Of a stretch of 64,000 nt of DNA, positions 44,181 to 57,125 are shown piece by piece. Under the pieces are notes generated by a model, which was not told the DNA's origin, did not search any database, and saw only the letters and a list, made by a program, of their open reading frames with translations. The DNA is taken from assembly GCA_051453625.1 (NCBI GenBank), contig JBOZIK010000001.1:232765389-232829388 (forward strand), in the 5' to 3' direction. Positions within the stretch are counted from its first letter, which is position 1. Every line of letters begins with the position of its first letter. A program made the position numbers and the translations under genes. This stretch comes from Welwitschia mirabilis (taxonomy: Eukaryota > Gnetophyta > Gnetopsida > Welwitschiales).

Positions 44181-46593
44181 TATTAAAAAAAAGAAAAAAT
44201 TAATTTTTAAAATAAGGATATTAGCTTTAAGACTTAAATATGTACTTAATAAGATAATTTAACTCAGGGAAAGAAAATCTAGCATAAAAAGTTCAATTTA
44301 GAATGTAAAGAAATATCCTAAGTAAAATTTAATATATAGTGGAAGCACACAAGTATTAAACCAATAAAACACTTAACATGAATTCATATAGAAATATTAA
44401 TAGTATCTTATCAAACTATAACTTTATATAATAAAACAACTATTTCTTTATGTGACATACTAGTAATTACAACACATGATTTATATTATCATAAAGGACT
44501 ACATGTGTAAAAATGAGATTTCACAAGATGTAAAAAAGGAAATACAATAAAATAAAAAGAAGTAATATTTTATAAACATTTAGTAATATTCTAAATATTA
44601 TTTATAACTTAAACAAACAAGCAAGAGAATTTAAACAGTTAAATCAATCCAAGTCATTTTCATTTACTTGAAATCATATCATATGGATGTAATCAAGTCA
44701 TTTAGATATCATATTTCATTTTATACAAAATATACTACAACTTAAAATTAAAATATGATACTTGAAAAGCTAGATTCCTTAAATCGACATAGTAAACCGT
44801 TTGACTTTATCAAGATTTTCACTAAATTGTAATACACTTGACTTGAATAATAACTTTTTACTTAGCATGAAATGAATTATAAAAGCATTAAAATGTCTAA
44901 ATTAGGTTCCAAATTAATAGGTAATTAATAAAAAGTAGCATAAAAATGTTTATTCAGTCAAAGTAATACTTAGTCAATTTCAAGCTATTTTAACTAATAG
45001 AAAGAGAAGAAATGAAGAAGAGAAAGAAAAGAAAGAGAAAACATTCATAAGAATAGACTTATAAAATCTCAAAACCTTAAAAATTCTTAAAATATATACT
45101 AAAACAAGTTTCTAGAACTAAATATTCAAGATTAAGTTGAATCAATTGCAACTAATAGAAATAGTTTATCTAGAAAAAATTACAAACAACATAGTCAACC
45201 CTACTTTAACCAAGAATATTAAGCAAACTATAAAAATTTTGAAACCATGTATTTCATATTCTGAAGTACTTAAAACATACCATTAGATCAGATCTTAAAA
45301 TTTATAAAAAGATATTAATAATAATTGAGAATTTACCTATGCAAAATATAAAAAAAGATTTAATAGTCTAAAACGTTTTTGAAGTAAAAATATAACTAAA
45401 ACTGAAAATGTCTACAAAAGGTATTTTTGAGGCCAAATTTGAGTTCTAAATAATTAAGAAAGAAAGTTTATAAATCATGAGAGGAAGTCACTCACAAAAT
45501 TTACAAACCATTAGAGTTGCAGAAAAAGAGTTATGATTAAAACAAGCACTAAAATTCACTATTTTACTTTGATTTTAAGAAGAGGAGAAGGAGAAAGAAT
45601 AATTCTTGCAAAAATAAATAATTTTAATCTTTAAAAAATAGAAATAACATATTTACTAATTAATCTATTACTATTGAAAATAATAAAACAGAAATTCATC
45701 ATCATTTTCCTTAGAAGAAAGGTGGAATCATGAGAACATAAAATTAAAAAATAACAAAAAAAAGGAAAGAAGAAAGAAGAAGACTGAAACATATCATTCC
45801 TTTGACATGGGGTCACCAACCATGAAAACTCTTAGATTTTCATAAGAATTACTAAATTTTCAACAAGTTACTTATCACTAATTATGCAAGATGCTTAAAA
45901 ATGTCTAGCTTAATTAAAAGAAAATCATGATACAAATGCATAAATCAAGTAATTAAAAGAATTAAAAAAATAAAGAAAAAAACATTTATTAGTTTTAGAT
46001 GAATGCATAACTCTTTATCTTAGTCTTCAATCTAAATGTTTATAAGAATTGATGCCTTCTCTTCCTCTTGCACCACTCAATCATGTGCACTTAATCAACC
46101 TTGTAATGCCCTTTAGATGGATGGAAATGAGAAGAAAGATGATAGAAAATGAGATATAAAAGGGTTTAAGTCACTAAAAATGGATTTGGATGAAAAAAAA
46201 GATAAGAATAGAGAATGTAGAAAGCTTTCAAAGTTGATATAGAGAGAAGATCAACTTGGAAGTAAAGAAATATGAGCAAAAAGCAATATAAAATCCTCTT
46301 CTAGTGCTTGAGAATGGGTAAAATAGCATTAAAATGTGTTAATAACATTATGATATAAGTTCAATAATTGGGGATCTTTATAGGTGCACTTGGATTAGTT
46401 GTAGGCTAACGAATTATTAAACCATTACAAATTCGCATGTGATTTATGTCTCATTTGATAAAACTATCATATGGAAATATAATAGCAATTTACTCTTAGA
46501 ATTGACATTGTAATGTCAATAGTTAGTTCCACAAATAACTACCAAAAATCCCAAAATAAAACTAATTTAGTTTTATTTTTTAAGGCTTGTTCA
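44181..46593 (-). repeat. 5' LTR of the second gypsy element
   Basis: Partner of 38286-40790. Minus strand starts TGAACAAGCCTTAAAAAAT at 46593. Confidence 0.75.
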
Positions 46594-47069
46594 CCAAATT
46601 AGAGAAAACAATGATTATAAATATATAAAATAAAGCTCCTAGAATGTAATTTTCTAAGGTATTGATGTCCTAAAAGTTCTCATTCATCCAATGTATTGCA
46701 TATAGTATCTAAATGATTTGGAAGTATCACATCAACAAGAGAATGACATATGATCATGAACAAGGGATTATGAATCATTTATAGAGCTTCTATGTTAAAA
46801 TAGTTTTCCATGATCTACATTTTCACCTTTAACCTTAATCTTCTAATTAGAAGCATTGCAAAGAGCCTTGAATTAGATCATAATGTACTATTTTTAGCTC
46901 ATTAAATGGCCAAGATGTCTGTCACCTAAAAAGTGTAAAGATACCTTTAAATGTAGTATTAAAGCTTAAAAAGTAATGTAAAATGTTAATTATTAATGCC
47001 TTAGTTTGTCTAAAATTTAGACTTTACTATAGCTTCTTCTCTAACAAGTCTTGTAAGGAAAATAAAGAC
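46594..47069 (+). other. Unassigned stretch between the element end and chromovirus RNase H
   Basis: About 450 bp with no recognisable domain. The RT thumb/connection of the chromovirus would be expected here. It may be highly decayed or a further small insertion. Confidence 0.35.
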
Positions 47070-47530
47070 TTTTAGTGAATAGAAAAATATCAATAGTTCT
47101 TTGATTATCTTGAAGAGTGTTTACTAGTGCTCTAATTTTACTAATGCAAATTATTTTAAGATCTTTTAATTTTATAATAAAACATCAAGAGAAAATCTCA
47201 AAGCTATTTTTAAATAAGATAAAAGAGTAATAGCCTATGGACCAAGGAAAATTAAGACACATAATAGAAACTACTCTATACATGATCTTGAATTAGTTGC
47301 AATAATATTGGCTTTAAAGTTATTAACGCATTATGTCTACAACATCAAGTTTCAAGTTTTCACTAATCATAAGAGTTTATAATACATTTTACACTACCAA
47401 AATTGAACCTTAGGCAAAGAAAATGGATGTAATTTCTATGTGATTTGAATCTTAAAATTTTGTATCATGAAGGAAAAGGGAATAAAGTTGTAAATGTTCT
47501 TAGTAGATATGGCTATCTTAAAGTAATTAT
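47070..47530 (+). pseudogene. Del/Tekay-like chromovirus RNase H
   Basis: Plus-strand blocks: a S-F-D-x-L-K-S-V-L-T-S-A-L-I-L opening, VIAYGPRKIKTHNRNYSIHD, LELVAIILALKLLTHYVYNI, KFQVFTNHKSL (usual F-T-D-H-K-S-L, so D-to-N), LNLRQRKWM, and a Y-H-E-G-K-G-N-K-V-V-N-V-L-S-R end where A-D-A-L-S-R is normal and the Asp is lost. Several frameshifts. It continues the RT that was split at 38285. Confidence 0.85.
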
Positions 47531-47539
47531 AAAAATTCA

Positions 47540-48480
47540 AAGTCAAATACCTACTACTATTGTAGAGGGTTAAAACAAAGATGAAATTTATCAAAAATTA
47601 AAGGATCAATTAAAAAAATCAATAAATTAAAGAAAATTTAGTATTAATTTAAAATATATTATTAAATTCAAGGGAAGATTCTTGGTTCCTAATGTAGATG
47701 AGATTAGACAGAAGATAATATTTGAATTTCATAATCTACTAATATCAAGTCATTCTGAAGGAGTAAAAATGTACCAAAACATGAAGTAAAAAGTTTGGTG
47801 ATAGGAATGAAAAAAGATGTAGCAAAATTTATATTAAAGTGTTTAAATTATTAATAAGTTAAGATAGAAAATAGTAATAAGGTAGGACTTCTCTATCCTC
47901 ATAATGTTTTAGAATATAAATGAGATATGATTTGCATGGGTTTTATATTATAGATCCTAAGATCCCTAATAAGTAATGACTTGATCATGATTATAATTGA
48001 TAGAGCAACTAAGTCATTACACTTTATTTCAATCAAATAAAATATTAGAATATCTTCTTAAAGAATATGTTCTTAATAAGCCTACAGTTGGAAAGAATAC
48101 CTATTATTTGTGGAATTTCCATATAATGATTGTTATCAAATTTCTATTTAAATAACTTCCATTTGAAGCTTTATATAATAGGAAATGTAAAGCACTTACT
48201 ACATGGATAGAGCCTAACCAAAGATCAACAATAGGATTAAAAATATTCTAAGAAATAAAAAATAAAATGGAAATTATTAAGAAGAGACTAAAGGAAATAG
48301 TAGATAGATAAAAGATATATACAAATCATTGAAGAAGAGACCTTGAATTGGAAGTAAACGATCATGTCTTCTTTGAGGTATCACTAATAAAATTAGTTAT
48401 GTGAGGTTTAAAAGATCAAAATTTGCTACTAGATTTATTGTGTTATTTCAAATATCAGAACATGTTGGACTAGTTGCATA
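47540..48480 (+). pseudogene. Del/Tekay-like chromovirus integrase
   Basis: Recognisable blocks: FKGRFLVPNVDEIRQKIIFE, then FHNLLISSHSEGVKMYQNMK (H of the HHCC zinc domain), a V-W-W-x-x-M-K-K-D-V block, K-C-L-N, then ILIIDRATKSLHF-like sequence, and EALYNRKCKALTTWIE, LKEIVDR and RRDLELEVNDHVFFEVSLI. The catalytic Asp region is badly decayed and the D-G and E positions cannot be confirmed. Integrase would have joined cDNA to the genome. The order after RNase H is normal for Ty3/gypsy. Confidence 0.85.
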
Positions 48481-48775
48481 CAAACTTATTCTACCTTTAT
48501 AATTATTGTATATAAATAATGTTTTTCATATGAATATGCTAAAAAGGTGTATTATAGATTTTATTATGCGTTAAATTGATCTCATATTAAATTGAAACCC
48601 AATTGTTCAACTATAGAGGAGCCCAAAGTAGTTTTAGGCCAATGAACTATCACCTTGCAAAATAAGGAGATCCATTAAATAAAGATAAAATAGAGTAATT
48701 ATCATCTTGATGAAGCTACTTGGGAGTTAGGAGAATCAATGAAAATAAATACCCAAGCATTTTTGAATTTCATAA
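48481..48775 (+). pseudogene. Integrase tail with chromodomain-like end
   Basis: The translation contains a decayed Q-I-L-x-x-V-G block, H-M-N-M-L-K-x-C, VETQLFNYRGAQ-like sequence in a second frame and, at the end, NENKYPSIFEFHN. The order W-x-x-H...A-T-W-E-x-x-x-x-x-x-x-Y-P-x-L-F is the C-terminal chromodomain-like tail of Del/Tekay elements. Too decayed to test function. Confidence 0.65.
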
Positions 48776-49831
48776 TATATAATATTAGACTTTTAAATCA
48801 TTACATATTTTGATTTCTAGGAGTGAATTATTTTTAAGTGCGAGAGTATGTTTTACCCTACATTTTCTAACTTATAATTAGTAAATGTAATGATATGATT
48901 ATAAAAGATTATGTAATATATTTTAATATTAAATTTTAATGAAAATCCTTTTTTCCTTTGCTTTAAGGCTTACAAGAATTAATGTATAGGTTTACAATTA
49001 ATAATGTGTTATATTTCTTATGTTAAAGATATATTTTGAATTATAGGTACTTATAAGGCCACTTAATAAATTAATATTAGTTTTCAATAATTTTATTATT
49101 ATAAAAAATTTAATAGAAAAAAAAAGAAACAAAGGATATCAACTATTAATACTAAACAAACCTATTTACCATAAGACATGTCATTTACATGGTTAAATTT
49201 TTCAATCAAACTTACATGAAGGTGTAAAATAATAATAAAATTTTTATAAAATGGAATGTAACATTTTATTTTAATCATTTATTCATGTTCCTTAATAAAA
49301 TCTAAAAATAAATTTAAAAAATAAAATTACTTAGTAAATGTGAAAGAATAATAAGTAGGTAAAAAGTAAGAATACCATGTTCGACTATGACAATTTCTTA
49401 CACTTAACTAGGAAATTTTATTACATTTAATTATGCTACTTTTTTCTTTTATTTGTGTTATTGATACAATGAATCATGAAGAGTGTAAACATGTGAAAAG
49501 GAACACGCACTCTTAATAATAAATCAAAAAATATAAATAAGTAGAATCGTTTCTACTATGATTTTTATGCTTATTAATATTTATGAAAGTACTGTATACA
49601 TAAAATATTATTTTTTGATTATCTTACATAACAATTTAGAAATTGATGCATTTACTCTTCCAATGCATTTTATACATTATTTAAAATATGTTTTAGATTG
49701 ATGATAAAACTATGAAGGATTAAGAGGGAACCAGCATGGGTAAATAATGCATATAATTAATCTTGCTAATTAAAGCAAGAAAATTACCCATCCTACTTAG
49801 GTACATAAGCCATAAATAAGACTTCATTTTT

Positions 49832-50080
49832 TCATTCATGCATTACTATCACTTGTTATAAAAGCTCATCCAACTTATCATTGATCAATCTTATTACTGT
49901 TCATTCATATGTTAGTGTTACTACTACACAAGCCCATCCAACTTATTATTGATTAATTTTATCATTATTATTCATATGTAAATGTTATTTAAACATAAGT
50001 TCATCCAACTTGTCATTGATGAATCTTATTATTTGTCATTCATATGCCCATATCACTTTTATACAAGCCCATCCAAATTT
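49832..50080. repeat. Four ~68-bp tandem repeats in the chromovirus LTR
   Basis: The segment CAAGCCCATCCAACTTATCA, followed by TTGATCAATCTTATTA, recurs near 49868, 49935, 50003 and 50071, each preceded by CATTCATATG-type sequence. Confidence 0.85.
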
Positions 50081-50473
50081 CTTTACCTAATGGTTAAAAT
50101 AATGTGGATGATATTTTAATTAATTAGATCAACAACCTTTGTATACCATTTATTTATAAATATAATCTTATTCTTTCTTATCAAGCTAATATTCTTCAAG
50201 CAACTTTATGTTATCAAAATTTCTTTAAAATCTTTTATCCTTTTGAGTATGGAGTTAGAACTTGAATCTTGAATCTTGGGGTTAGATCTTGGATCTTGAA
50301 GCCTAAAAGCTTAGATCTAGGATCTTAGAGCTTACCACTTCATTAAATATTCATCAAGAATCATTAATATTTAATCCTTCAAGTAAGTTCTTCTTTCATA
50401 AGAATTTTATCTCTATGCCAATATTATTTACATTAAGCCTATGCATATGATTATAGTATCAATATATTACTGA

Positions 50474-50650
50474 TGTTTTCCTTTCCATTGGTTGAAACTA
50501 GGATGAGGGAGAAATTTGAGGGATCTCTTTACATTCTTAGTTAATGATGATGCCAATGAAGATTTTTCCTCCCATTGGCTAATAGTAAGATGAGAGAGAG
50601 GGATATTTTAACATGCTTAGTTGAGGAAGTTACGAATGGAGATTTTAGCC
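50474..50650. repeat. Two ~95-bp tandem repeats in the chromovirus LTR
   Basis: TTTTCCTTTCCATTGGTTG...GGATGAGGGAGA is repeated as TTTTCCTCCCATTGGCT...AGATGAGAGAGA, each followed by CTTAGTTAATGA or CTTAGTTGAGGA. Upstream (50255-50335) GATCTTGGATCTTGAA-type short repeats also occur. Confidence 0.65.
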
Positions 50651-52892
50651 AAGTGACCAGGGGATTAACTATATTTGTAGGTACCCCTGATTTTTTACAT
50701 TATTTTATTTTTGAATACATTTTTAATTATTTTTGCATCAAATTAGAATTATAATTCTTATTATGGTAAATTATTTTGATTTTTAAAATCAATTTAAGAT
50801 AGGTTTTCCTTGAAAACTCCTAAGGCTCTTGGTATTTGTTGCATTTGTTATTATTATAAGTTAAGCTTCTATTATTTATAATTTATTTTATATAAATTGT
50901 ATATTGATCTTAGTATGAATTTTTAGTTAAGTTATTAATTTTGATAAGTATGAATTCTCATGTCCTTAGTGTAGTTAAAGTTTACTTTTTCCTAAAAGTC
51001 AAGCATAATTTAAGAAAGATATAAATTAATCAATACTAAATAAATATTTATAAAATTTTTTATGTCAATTTAGAATCATGTTATAAATTTAAAAATTTTA
51101 AAATAGTAATTTTTTTGAAAGTAGATAAAATTTTAAAACTTATTTTATGAAAATAATTTAGAAATTACAAACAAAAAATAGTGAGCAAACGTTATTAGTT
51201 CTCAAAATTAATAGTTCATTCTAGGTAAAAATTAATTAATTAAAGTTTTAAAAAGTTTAATAATAATTTTATAAAGTATTTATTTATTTGAAAATTCCAT
51301 GTAAATTAAAAGTTTTGATCATTTTAGTGTAAGGTATTGTTTTAGAAACTCTAAATTTTAGGCAGTTTTTATAGTCATATTTGAATACTACAAAACATGT
51401 TTATAGTAACTTAAATTTGATAAAGTTAATTTTTAGGAATAATATGAGGAGTCTAGTTTGAGAAAAGTGAGTAGAATTTATTTTTTTTTTTTAAATAATT
51501 AGTTAGAAAGTTTTAGTTTTAAGCCTTTTAGAAGTCAAGAAAATTTGTAAATAATTATAAAAAATTATTTGATGTAAGTATTCAATTATTTTAGATACTA
51601 TATATGATTAGTAGTTAAGTTAAATTTGTTTTATACTATTTTAATGCATTATTTATTAATATTTAGACCCTAATACTTGCAGGCCAAGTGTAATCGTTTA
51701 ATTTGTCTACTTAGTAATTCTACAGACATGTAGCTAAATCTCATAATCTTATTAATACTTTTGTTTCAATAAATATATATTTTACTTAACTTTATTTTGA
51801 TATAGATACTTAAAATTAATAAGGGGGTTTAAAAGTAAGCTCACTTTCATAAATGAAGCATGTTTCTATAACAGAACTTTGATGTACTAATGTGCCTTAT
51901 TTTGAAAGAATTATTGTAATGTAGAAAAATAAAGAATTGTTTTCTTTAATTGATCTTCACTATCATTTTTTTCAGTGTAATATTTTCTTTTATGTAAAAT
52001 AAAAGAATAATGCTTACATACTCTACTTTTCTTATATGTGATTGTTTTAATAAAATAAACCTAATGATGATTAGAAATTAATCTACAAGGTAAATAATCC
52101 ACTAAATATCCACATAATTATATGCTTCCATTTGTATGATGTGTTCATTTGACTAAATCAAGATAATCTTAAGAATTATTCATCCCCATACATGTATTTT
52201 ATTAGTAAAGTGGCTTGTATTATATTTTTATTTATAAACCGTTTTAGAAGTGAATTTAATCATTACTATCCTACCTTATCCATGTATAGACTTACTCCAA
52301 CTTAATATCTTGAGCCCTTGAAATTAAAGGATTATGTTACACAATCTTTAGATACTTCAAGGAAGTAGGGGTTATTTATAACCATGCATTCACATCACAT
52401 ACCATGTGTTACTTGTATTGGAGGTATGTTAAGATGAAGTCTAAGCTTATGGAATGGAGCCCAACCATGTTTTTATAGTTTAGAACCTAAAGTAGAACAA
52501 ACTCAGATCTAGAGGATGGCCAGATATTGAGTTAAAATGTCATTAATGGATATTGTAATCTTCTATTATATTAATTAGAAATAATCCTAAGAAATTATCC
52601 ATGTTTGTAATAAAATAAGATAATATTCCATTAACTTTATACAAGATATCTTTATGTGGTAAAAAGAAAAGTTAGGAATAAATATAGGATAAAATTTTGA
52701 CATCATTATTATATGAAAAATAAAAGGTTCTATAATTAAGAATTGATTAACTTATTTAATAATTTTAAATCTTAAAATTTTTTAAGAATGTCTAAGTAGA
52801 AATTAATCCCAGATTTTGTTATTCATATTAATTATTAGCATTATCTCAAAAAAGAGGTGCTTAATTAGGATAATTAAAATCAAGGTGTTACA

Positions 52893-53120
52893 GTATGACT
52901 TCAAGGTTTTTTCCATCTCTAAAACTAGAAAGTCCATAAAAAATTAGCAACTTTCTACTTAAACAATCATGTACCTTGCTATATCTGAGTGTGCTTTTAA
53001 AGAGTTACTGACTAATTACAATTTGAGTTTAGTATTTTTAAGATTCTTTAGATCAAGCTCCTTGTAAACATCATAAGATAAAAGGTTAAGATTAACTCCA
53101 AGGTCTAACAAGACTTATTA
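52893..53120 (-). pseudogene. Retropepsin of an older Athila/Tat-like element, truncated
   Basis: The minus strand reads LLDLGVNLNLLSYDVYKELD, NLKNTKLKL, an A-H-S-D-I-A-R-Y-M-I-V segment and FFMDFLVLEMEKTLK. The active site, normally D-L-G-A-S, is D-L-G-V-N: the Asp and Gly are kept. The frame ends at 52893, exactly where the chromovirus LTR begins, so the protease was interrupted by that insertion. RT and integrase of this element are not found in the window. Confidence 0.8.
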
Positions 53121-53199
53121 AAATATTTATATTTTAAGGGAATTTGATTTTAAATAATAGTAATAGTTTGTTGAAAAAGAAAGGCTTTACTTTTTACAT

Positions 53200-54560
53200 T
53201 ATCCTTCTTTTGATAGTGCATAGATCTTTCAAAAATTTATCATAGAAAGGAACTTGTTTAATAGCTTTTAATCTTTAGTTTGTTTAAAAGTTCTAGTGCT
53301 TCTTATTACTTTTTAATCAATTGATTTTTTCTAAGTTATTTAAAAAAGGATATGGATCCTTGATAATTTGAAATAACTTCTTCTACTTCATGTTTTTTCT
53401 CTACCTTTTCCTTATTTCTATGCTTATTTTTTTGTACTACTTCATCTTAGGATTGTTTCTCTTCTATTTATTTTCTAATTTCTTTTCTACTTCTTAAATG
53501 TATAAACTTGTTTTTCTTAATTTGTGCATCTTTAATCAACTTCAAACTATTAGAAATCCTTCTCATATTGGTTGAGTGATGTAAGGATATGTGTGATGCT
53601 TTTTTATCACATTCCTTGCTCTAACTTTTACAATGTAAAATAAGTTTGCTGGGTGAATTTTTGTTGTAAGGTATTTACGTGATGTTGATATTCTATGAAG
53701 TTATGAAGTTTATCTTTTAAAGATTTGTAATTTAAGGGATTTAAACTCTTAGACTAACTAGTTAAATCTTAGCTAGGTTTATCTTGTTTCCGTAAGAAGT
53801 TTACATAATTCCTCCATCTAGGATTGTATATGTTAGAGTAGGGATTGTTTACTCTTTGGGTTTTCCATTATTATTTGACAACATTGACTTGTTCTTTTAC
53901 TACATCTTGAAATATGAAAATGGATGGGTAATATAAGTTTCATGAGTATGCATAAGAAAAATGTTACAATAAAGAAGTGGAGTTATGGACTTGGGATGTG
54001 AACTAAGAGTTTCAATCATCTTAGAAATATCTTCCAATTTTTGATTAACCTCATTATTATTAGGGATTTTAAAAATACTAGTGGATCTAATAGGCTGTTA
54101 TGATCTTGTTATCTCATTAGATTTCTTCTAGTTCTTAGGACTTTCAACTATAATTATAAGAAATACCCAAGCTTCATAAATTTATAGGTCTAGAAATATT
54201 CATTTACACATTGTCTTTACAAGTTGTCTATAGTTTCATGAAAGTTCTTTATAAAAGAAACTTACAATTCTTTCTTACTAAAAACCATGTTGTGGGATTT
54301 AATAAATAAATATTTTTAGGGTGTAGGGAAAGGTTTCACTATTCTTTTATTGGAGTTCATTATGTCTCAACTAATGCCATTGGCCTTGTGACTAAGAAAA
54401 ACTTTTCTGATGAAACATGAATTTTAGCCCAAATAGTGATGGAAACATTTTAATATATAAAGCTAGGATTATACCTTATCTTTAATGGAAAAAGGAAATA
54501 AAATTAATCTAATTGCATTGAATATATTGGGATTTTGAAGGATTATAGAGATAACACACT
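53200..54560 (-). pseudogene. Gag region of the older Athila/Tat-like element
   Basis: Upstream of the protease on the minus strand. Short recognisable pieces include YNPRWRNYVNFLRKQDKPS (the N-P-G-W-x-N-H-P-N-F block of Athila gag) near 53830-53770 and a helical Gln/Lys-rich part, LHNFIEYQHHVNTLQQKF, near 53700. Many stops. The capsid core is too decayed to delimit. Exact ends are approximate. Confidence 0.55.
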
Positions 54561-55012
54561 CAAATGCCTTAAGATAAAGTAAGAATCCTTAGATTGTAAC
54601 CATGAAAATGTGGGAGAAGTTAAATATGTTCTAGTTTAAAGTCAATTCTTTTAGCATTAAAAAGTTGAATAATATAAGAGGATGTAGCTAGAAATTATTA
54701 TTTAAGATATTATTTTAAAGTTTATTTAGGTTGTTTTAGGTTGAAATTACTTTTAAACTTGTTTTGTCTTTTTTAAGATCTCTCTTATGATTGATTTCTA
54801 GGATTTCTTTCCATTTCAAAATTGATAGGGATTTGATATGTTCATCCATCAAATGTCTATTTCTTAATCATAAAACATAGGAAAACAATCAAGACAAGTT
54901 ACATTTCTAGATACACATGATATGTAAATAGGTTCAAGATGATGTAAACATAAGATTTACCAAAGATAAAGATATTTTAATATAATAAGTTACCTACACT
55001 AGTGAGGGAAAA

Positions 55013-55025
55013 GGCAACAACACTA
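55013..55025 (-). promoter_or_regulatory. Possible decayed tRNA-Asp primer site
   Basis: Minus strand TAGTGTTGTTGCC matches the first 13 bases of TGGCGCCGTTGCC with only C-to-T/G-to-A differences. The following bases do not match. Position upstream of the older gag fits. Confidence 0.4.
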
Positions 55026-55179
55026 GTAAGATGGCATAAAAAGGTTTTAGTAAAATAAAATATTATATATTTCAAAACAACTAATAGTCTAAGATGATAA
55101 GTAAGTACAATTGATGGATGAAAAAAAAAAAACTGAATTCAAATTCCATTACTCTTTTCCACTATTATATAGATGTTTT

Positions 55180-57123
55180 TCTTTTAATAATATTTTTTTT
55201 TGCATTGAATTTTTTTCCACTATTTTTAAATTTTATAATTTCTTGTGTTTCATCTTGCATATTGTTATCTTAGTTTACTTTTTGCATTCACTTGATATTC
55301 CAAACTTGAAATTGTTTTCATCATGTTTATCTCATTCTTTACTTATAATCTTTACTTGAAAACATCAACACTACCATCCTTTCCACTTGGCACTATTATT
55401 CATTCTATGTAAAATAATCTAAAGTATTATGAAATTATGTTCTAATATTTCCTTGACTTTTGAATTGCCATGCCAACTTTTAATCTTCTAAAATCTTACA
55501 TGGATTAGTATTGGTAAATCTAGTTTTGATGATTCCATTTGTTAAATATTTTGTATCATTATGTAGACAAGTCATTACCAAGATCATCAAACCTTAATAA
55601 GCATTAGACGATGATAGATATTTAAAGTCAATATCTCATAAAAAGAATTAATTGATAAACTGCAAAATCAATTGTTTAAAGACATCTGAAAAATTAAAGA
55701 TGTCTCTAGTAAAGGGGTCTAGGAAATTGGAGATATGCTAGATGTACTAGAATTCAAGTCATATTTTAAGAGACAACTATCTCATTAAAGATAAATTTGC
55801 TAAAAGTTGAATCTAATATAGATAATGACGTCTACATGAATAAAGATATCTATACTAAACTGAAATAAGTAATAGAGTCAATTTAAAGTTTGACTAATAT
55901 CTTACACTTCAGATGAGCTATCAACTTGTACATTATGGATTCATGATTATGGAGGCCCAAGGATTATACAAACAAAGTTTCATCAAAATTTGAGAAATTT
56001 CACTAAAGACATCTATAAGGTAAAGATGTTTCACTATTGGTAGATGTCTACAAATGTGAAGACATCTTATACCAAATTTCACGTTAATGAAAAATAAAAA
56101 TATACACCTAACACCTAAATGTATCCTATTTATTACATAGTAGTTACAAAGTTCAAGGGCTACCTTTTAAGTTCAAATGGCTAGATCGTCTTTAACTATA
56201 TAAAGCCTAAAGATCATGAAATAAAAATTGTTCTTAACTCAACCATTAAGCAATAGCTTTAGAGATCTTAGTATTTTAAGGAAGACATAGCTTTTGAACT
56301 TTTATGATATAATGATTAAATCAAGCATAGAATAAAGTTTGCCTTGGAAAAAGAAACTTTTCATGAAGGATCAAAGAGATAATAATGCAAAGAAGCTTAC
56401 ACTGCTTCCATCATTTTCTCTTAAATCCCTCATTACCACAACATTCATTTGCACTTATGAGAATGACAATAACAAGGATCTCAAAGTATTCATCAAAGGT
56501 AAATGTTCAAGCTTGTTATTGTATTATGTTTATAGCTTCTCCATTCTTGGAATATATTATTATTAAATATTATTGTAAGTCTATTTTTAATTAAACTCAT
56601 TATAAGACAACTGTTTTATGAGTATGCATTTGAGATAGTACTTGTAAGTACTTACTTTATTATAAGATTTTTACTTTATTATAAGATTTGTAGTAAGATA
56701 GAAAGTCATTATTTCCTTGTAAGGAGGAGAGGAGACTCTCATTGTTGCAAGATTTGAAATGCACTTATGAAAACCACTATTTCCTTATAGGAAAGAGAGT
56801 GCTATCTTGTAAGGAGACTCTCATTATTATAAGGTTTGTGGTGGGCCTATCAAGACCACTATTTCCATATAGGGGAGAGAGTTCTATCTTACAATAAAAC
56901 TCTTCATTATTATAAGGTTGGTGGTGCATAAAAAAACCAATGTTTTCTTGTAAGTCAAGAATATCTTTAATAGAAGATACCCTATGTGTTTAGATGTACC
57001 CAAGTTGGGGAACCACATTATTTTTGTAAGGTGTTTTATTGTGATTTTTCATTCTATTATTTGGTTTAAAATTTTTATTTGGTGGAATTCAATCACCCAT
57101 CCCTTTAAGTTAAATGATCCTCA
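55180..57123 (+). repeat. 5' LTR of the second gag-only copia element
   Basis: Ends AATGATCCTCA at 57123. Contains AGACATCT/AGATGTCT words (55680-55687, 55698-55705, 56007-56014, 56042-56049, 56060-56067), one TGACGTCT at 55826, and ~80-bp tandem subrepeats at 56620-56960. The start coordinate is approximate. Confidence 0.75.
56620..56960 (+). repeat. ~80-bp tandem subrepeats in the 5' LTR
   Basis: Four units built around GACCACTATTTCC, GGGAGAGAGT, GAGACTCTCATT and TATAAGGTTTGTGGTG. The same unit is found five to six times in the 3' LTR. Confidence 0.8.
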
Positions 57124-57125
57124 AG

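Larger units (their letters stand above)
38286..46593 (-). mobile_element. Second Athila/Tat-clade gypsy element, defective
   Basis: Two ~2.4 kb LTRs (38286-40790, 44181-46593) enclose a minus-strand primer site, gag, protease and only the N-terminal part of RT. RNase H and integrase are missing. The interior is broken by an LTR fragment at 40898-41134 and three N gaps. Candidate target copies TTAAA (38281-38285) and CCAAA (46594-46598) would differ by two C-to-T changes. The chromovirus RT stops and its sequence resumes beyond this element, so it is nested. Confidence 0.75.
48849..52892 (+). repeat. 3' LTR of the chromovirus, about 4.04 kb
   Basis: Starts TGTTTTACCCTACATTTTC just after a purine-rich AAGTGCGAGAG and ends GGTGTTACA at 52892, the TG...CA form with the GGTGTTACA end seen in Del/Tekay elements. 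Beyond it, on the minus strand, lies a retropepsin of another element, which fixes the boundary. Contains tandem repeats at 49832-50080 and 50474-50650. No matching 5' LTR was found upstream of the gag copies. Confidence 0.75.

Noticed and set aside
55111-55359. 82-codon Phe/Leu/Ser-rich ORF
   Set aside because: Overlaps the start of an LTR. Composition is that of T-rich DNA, with no motif.
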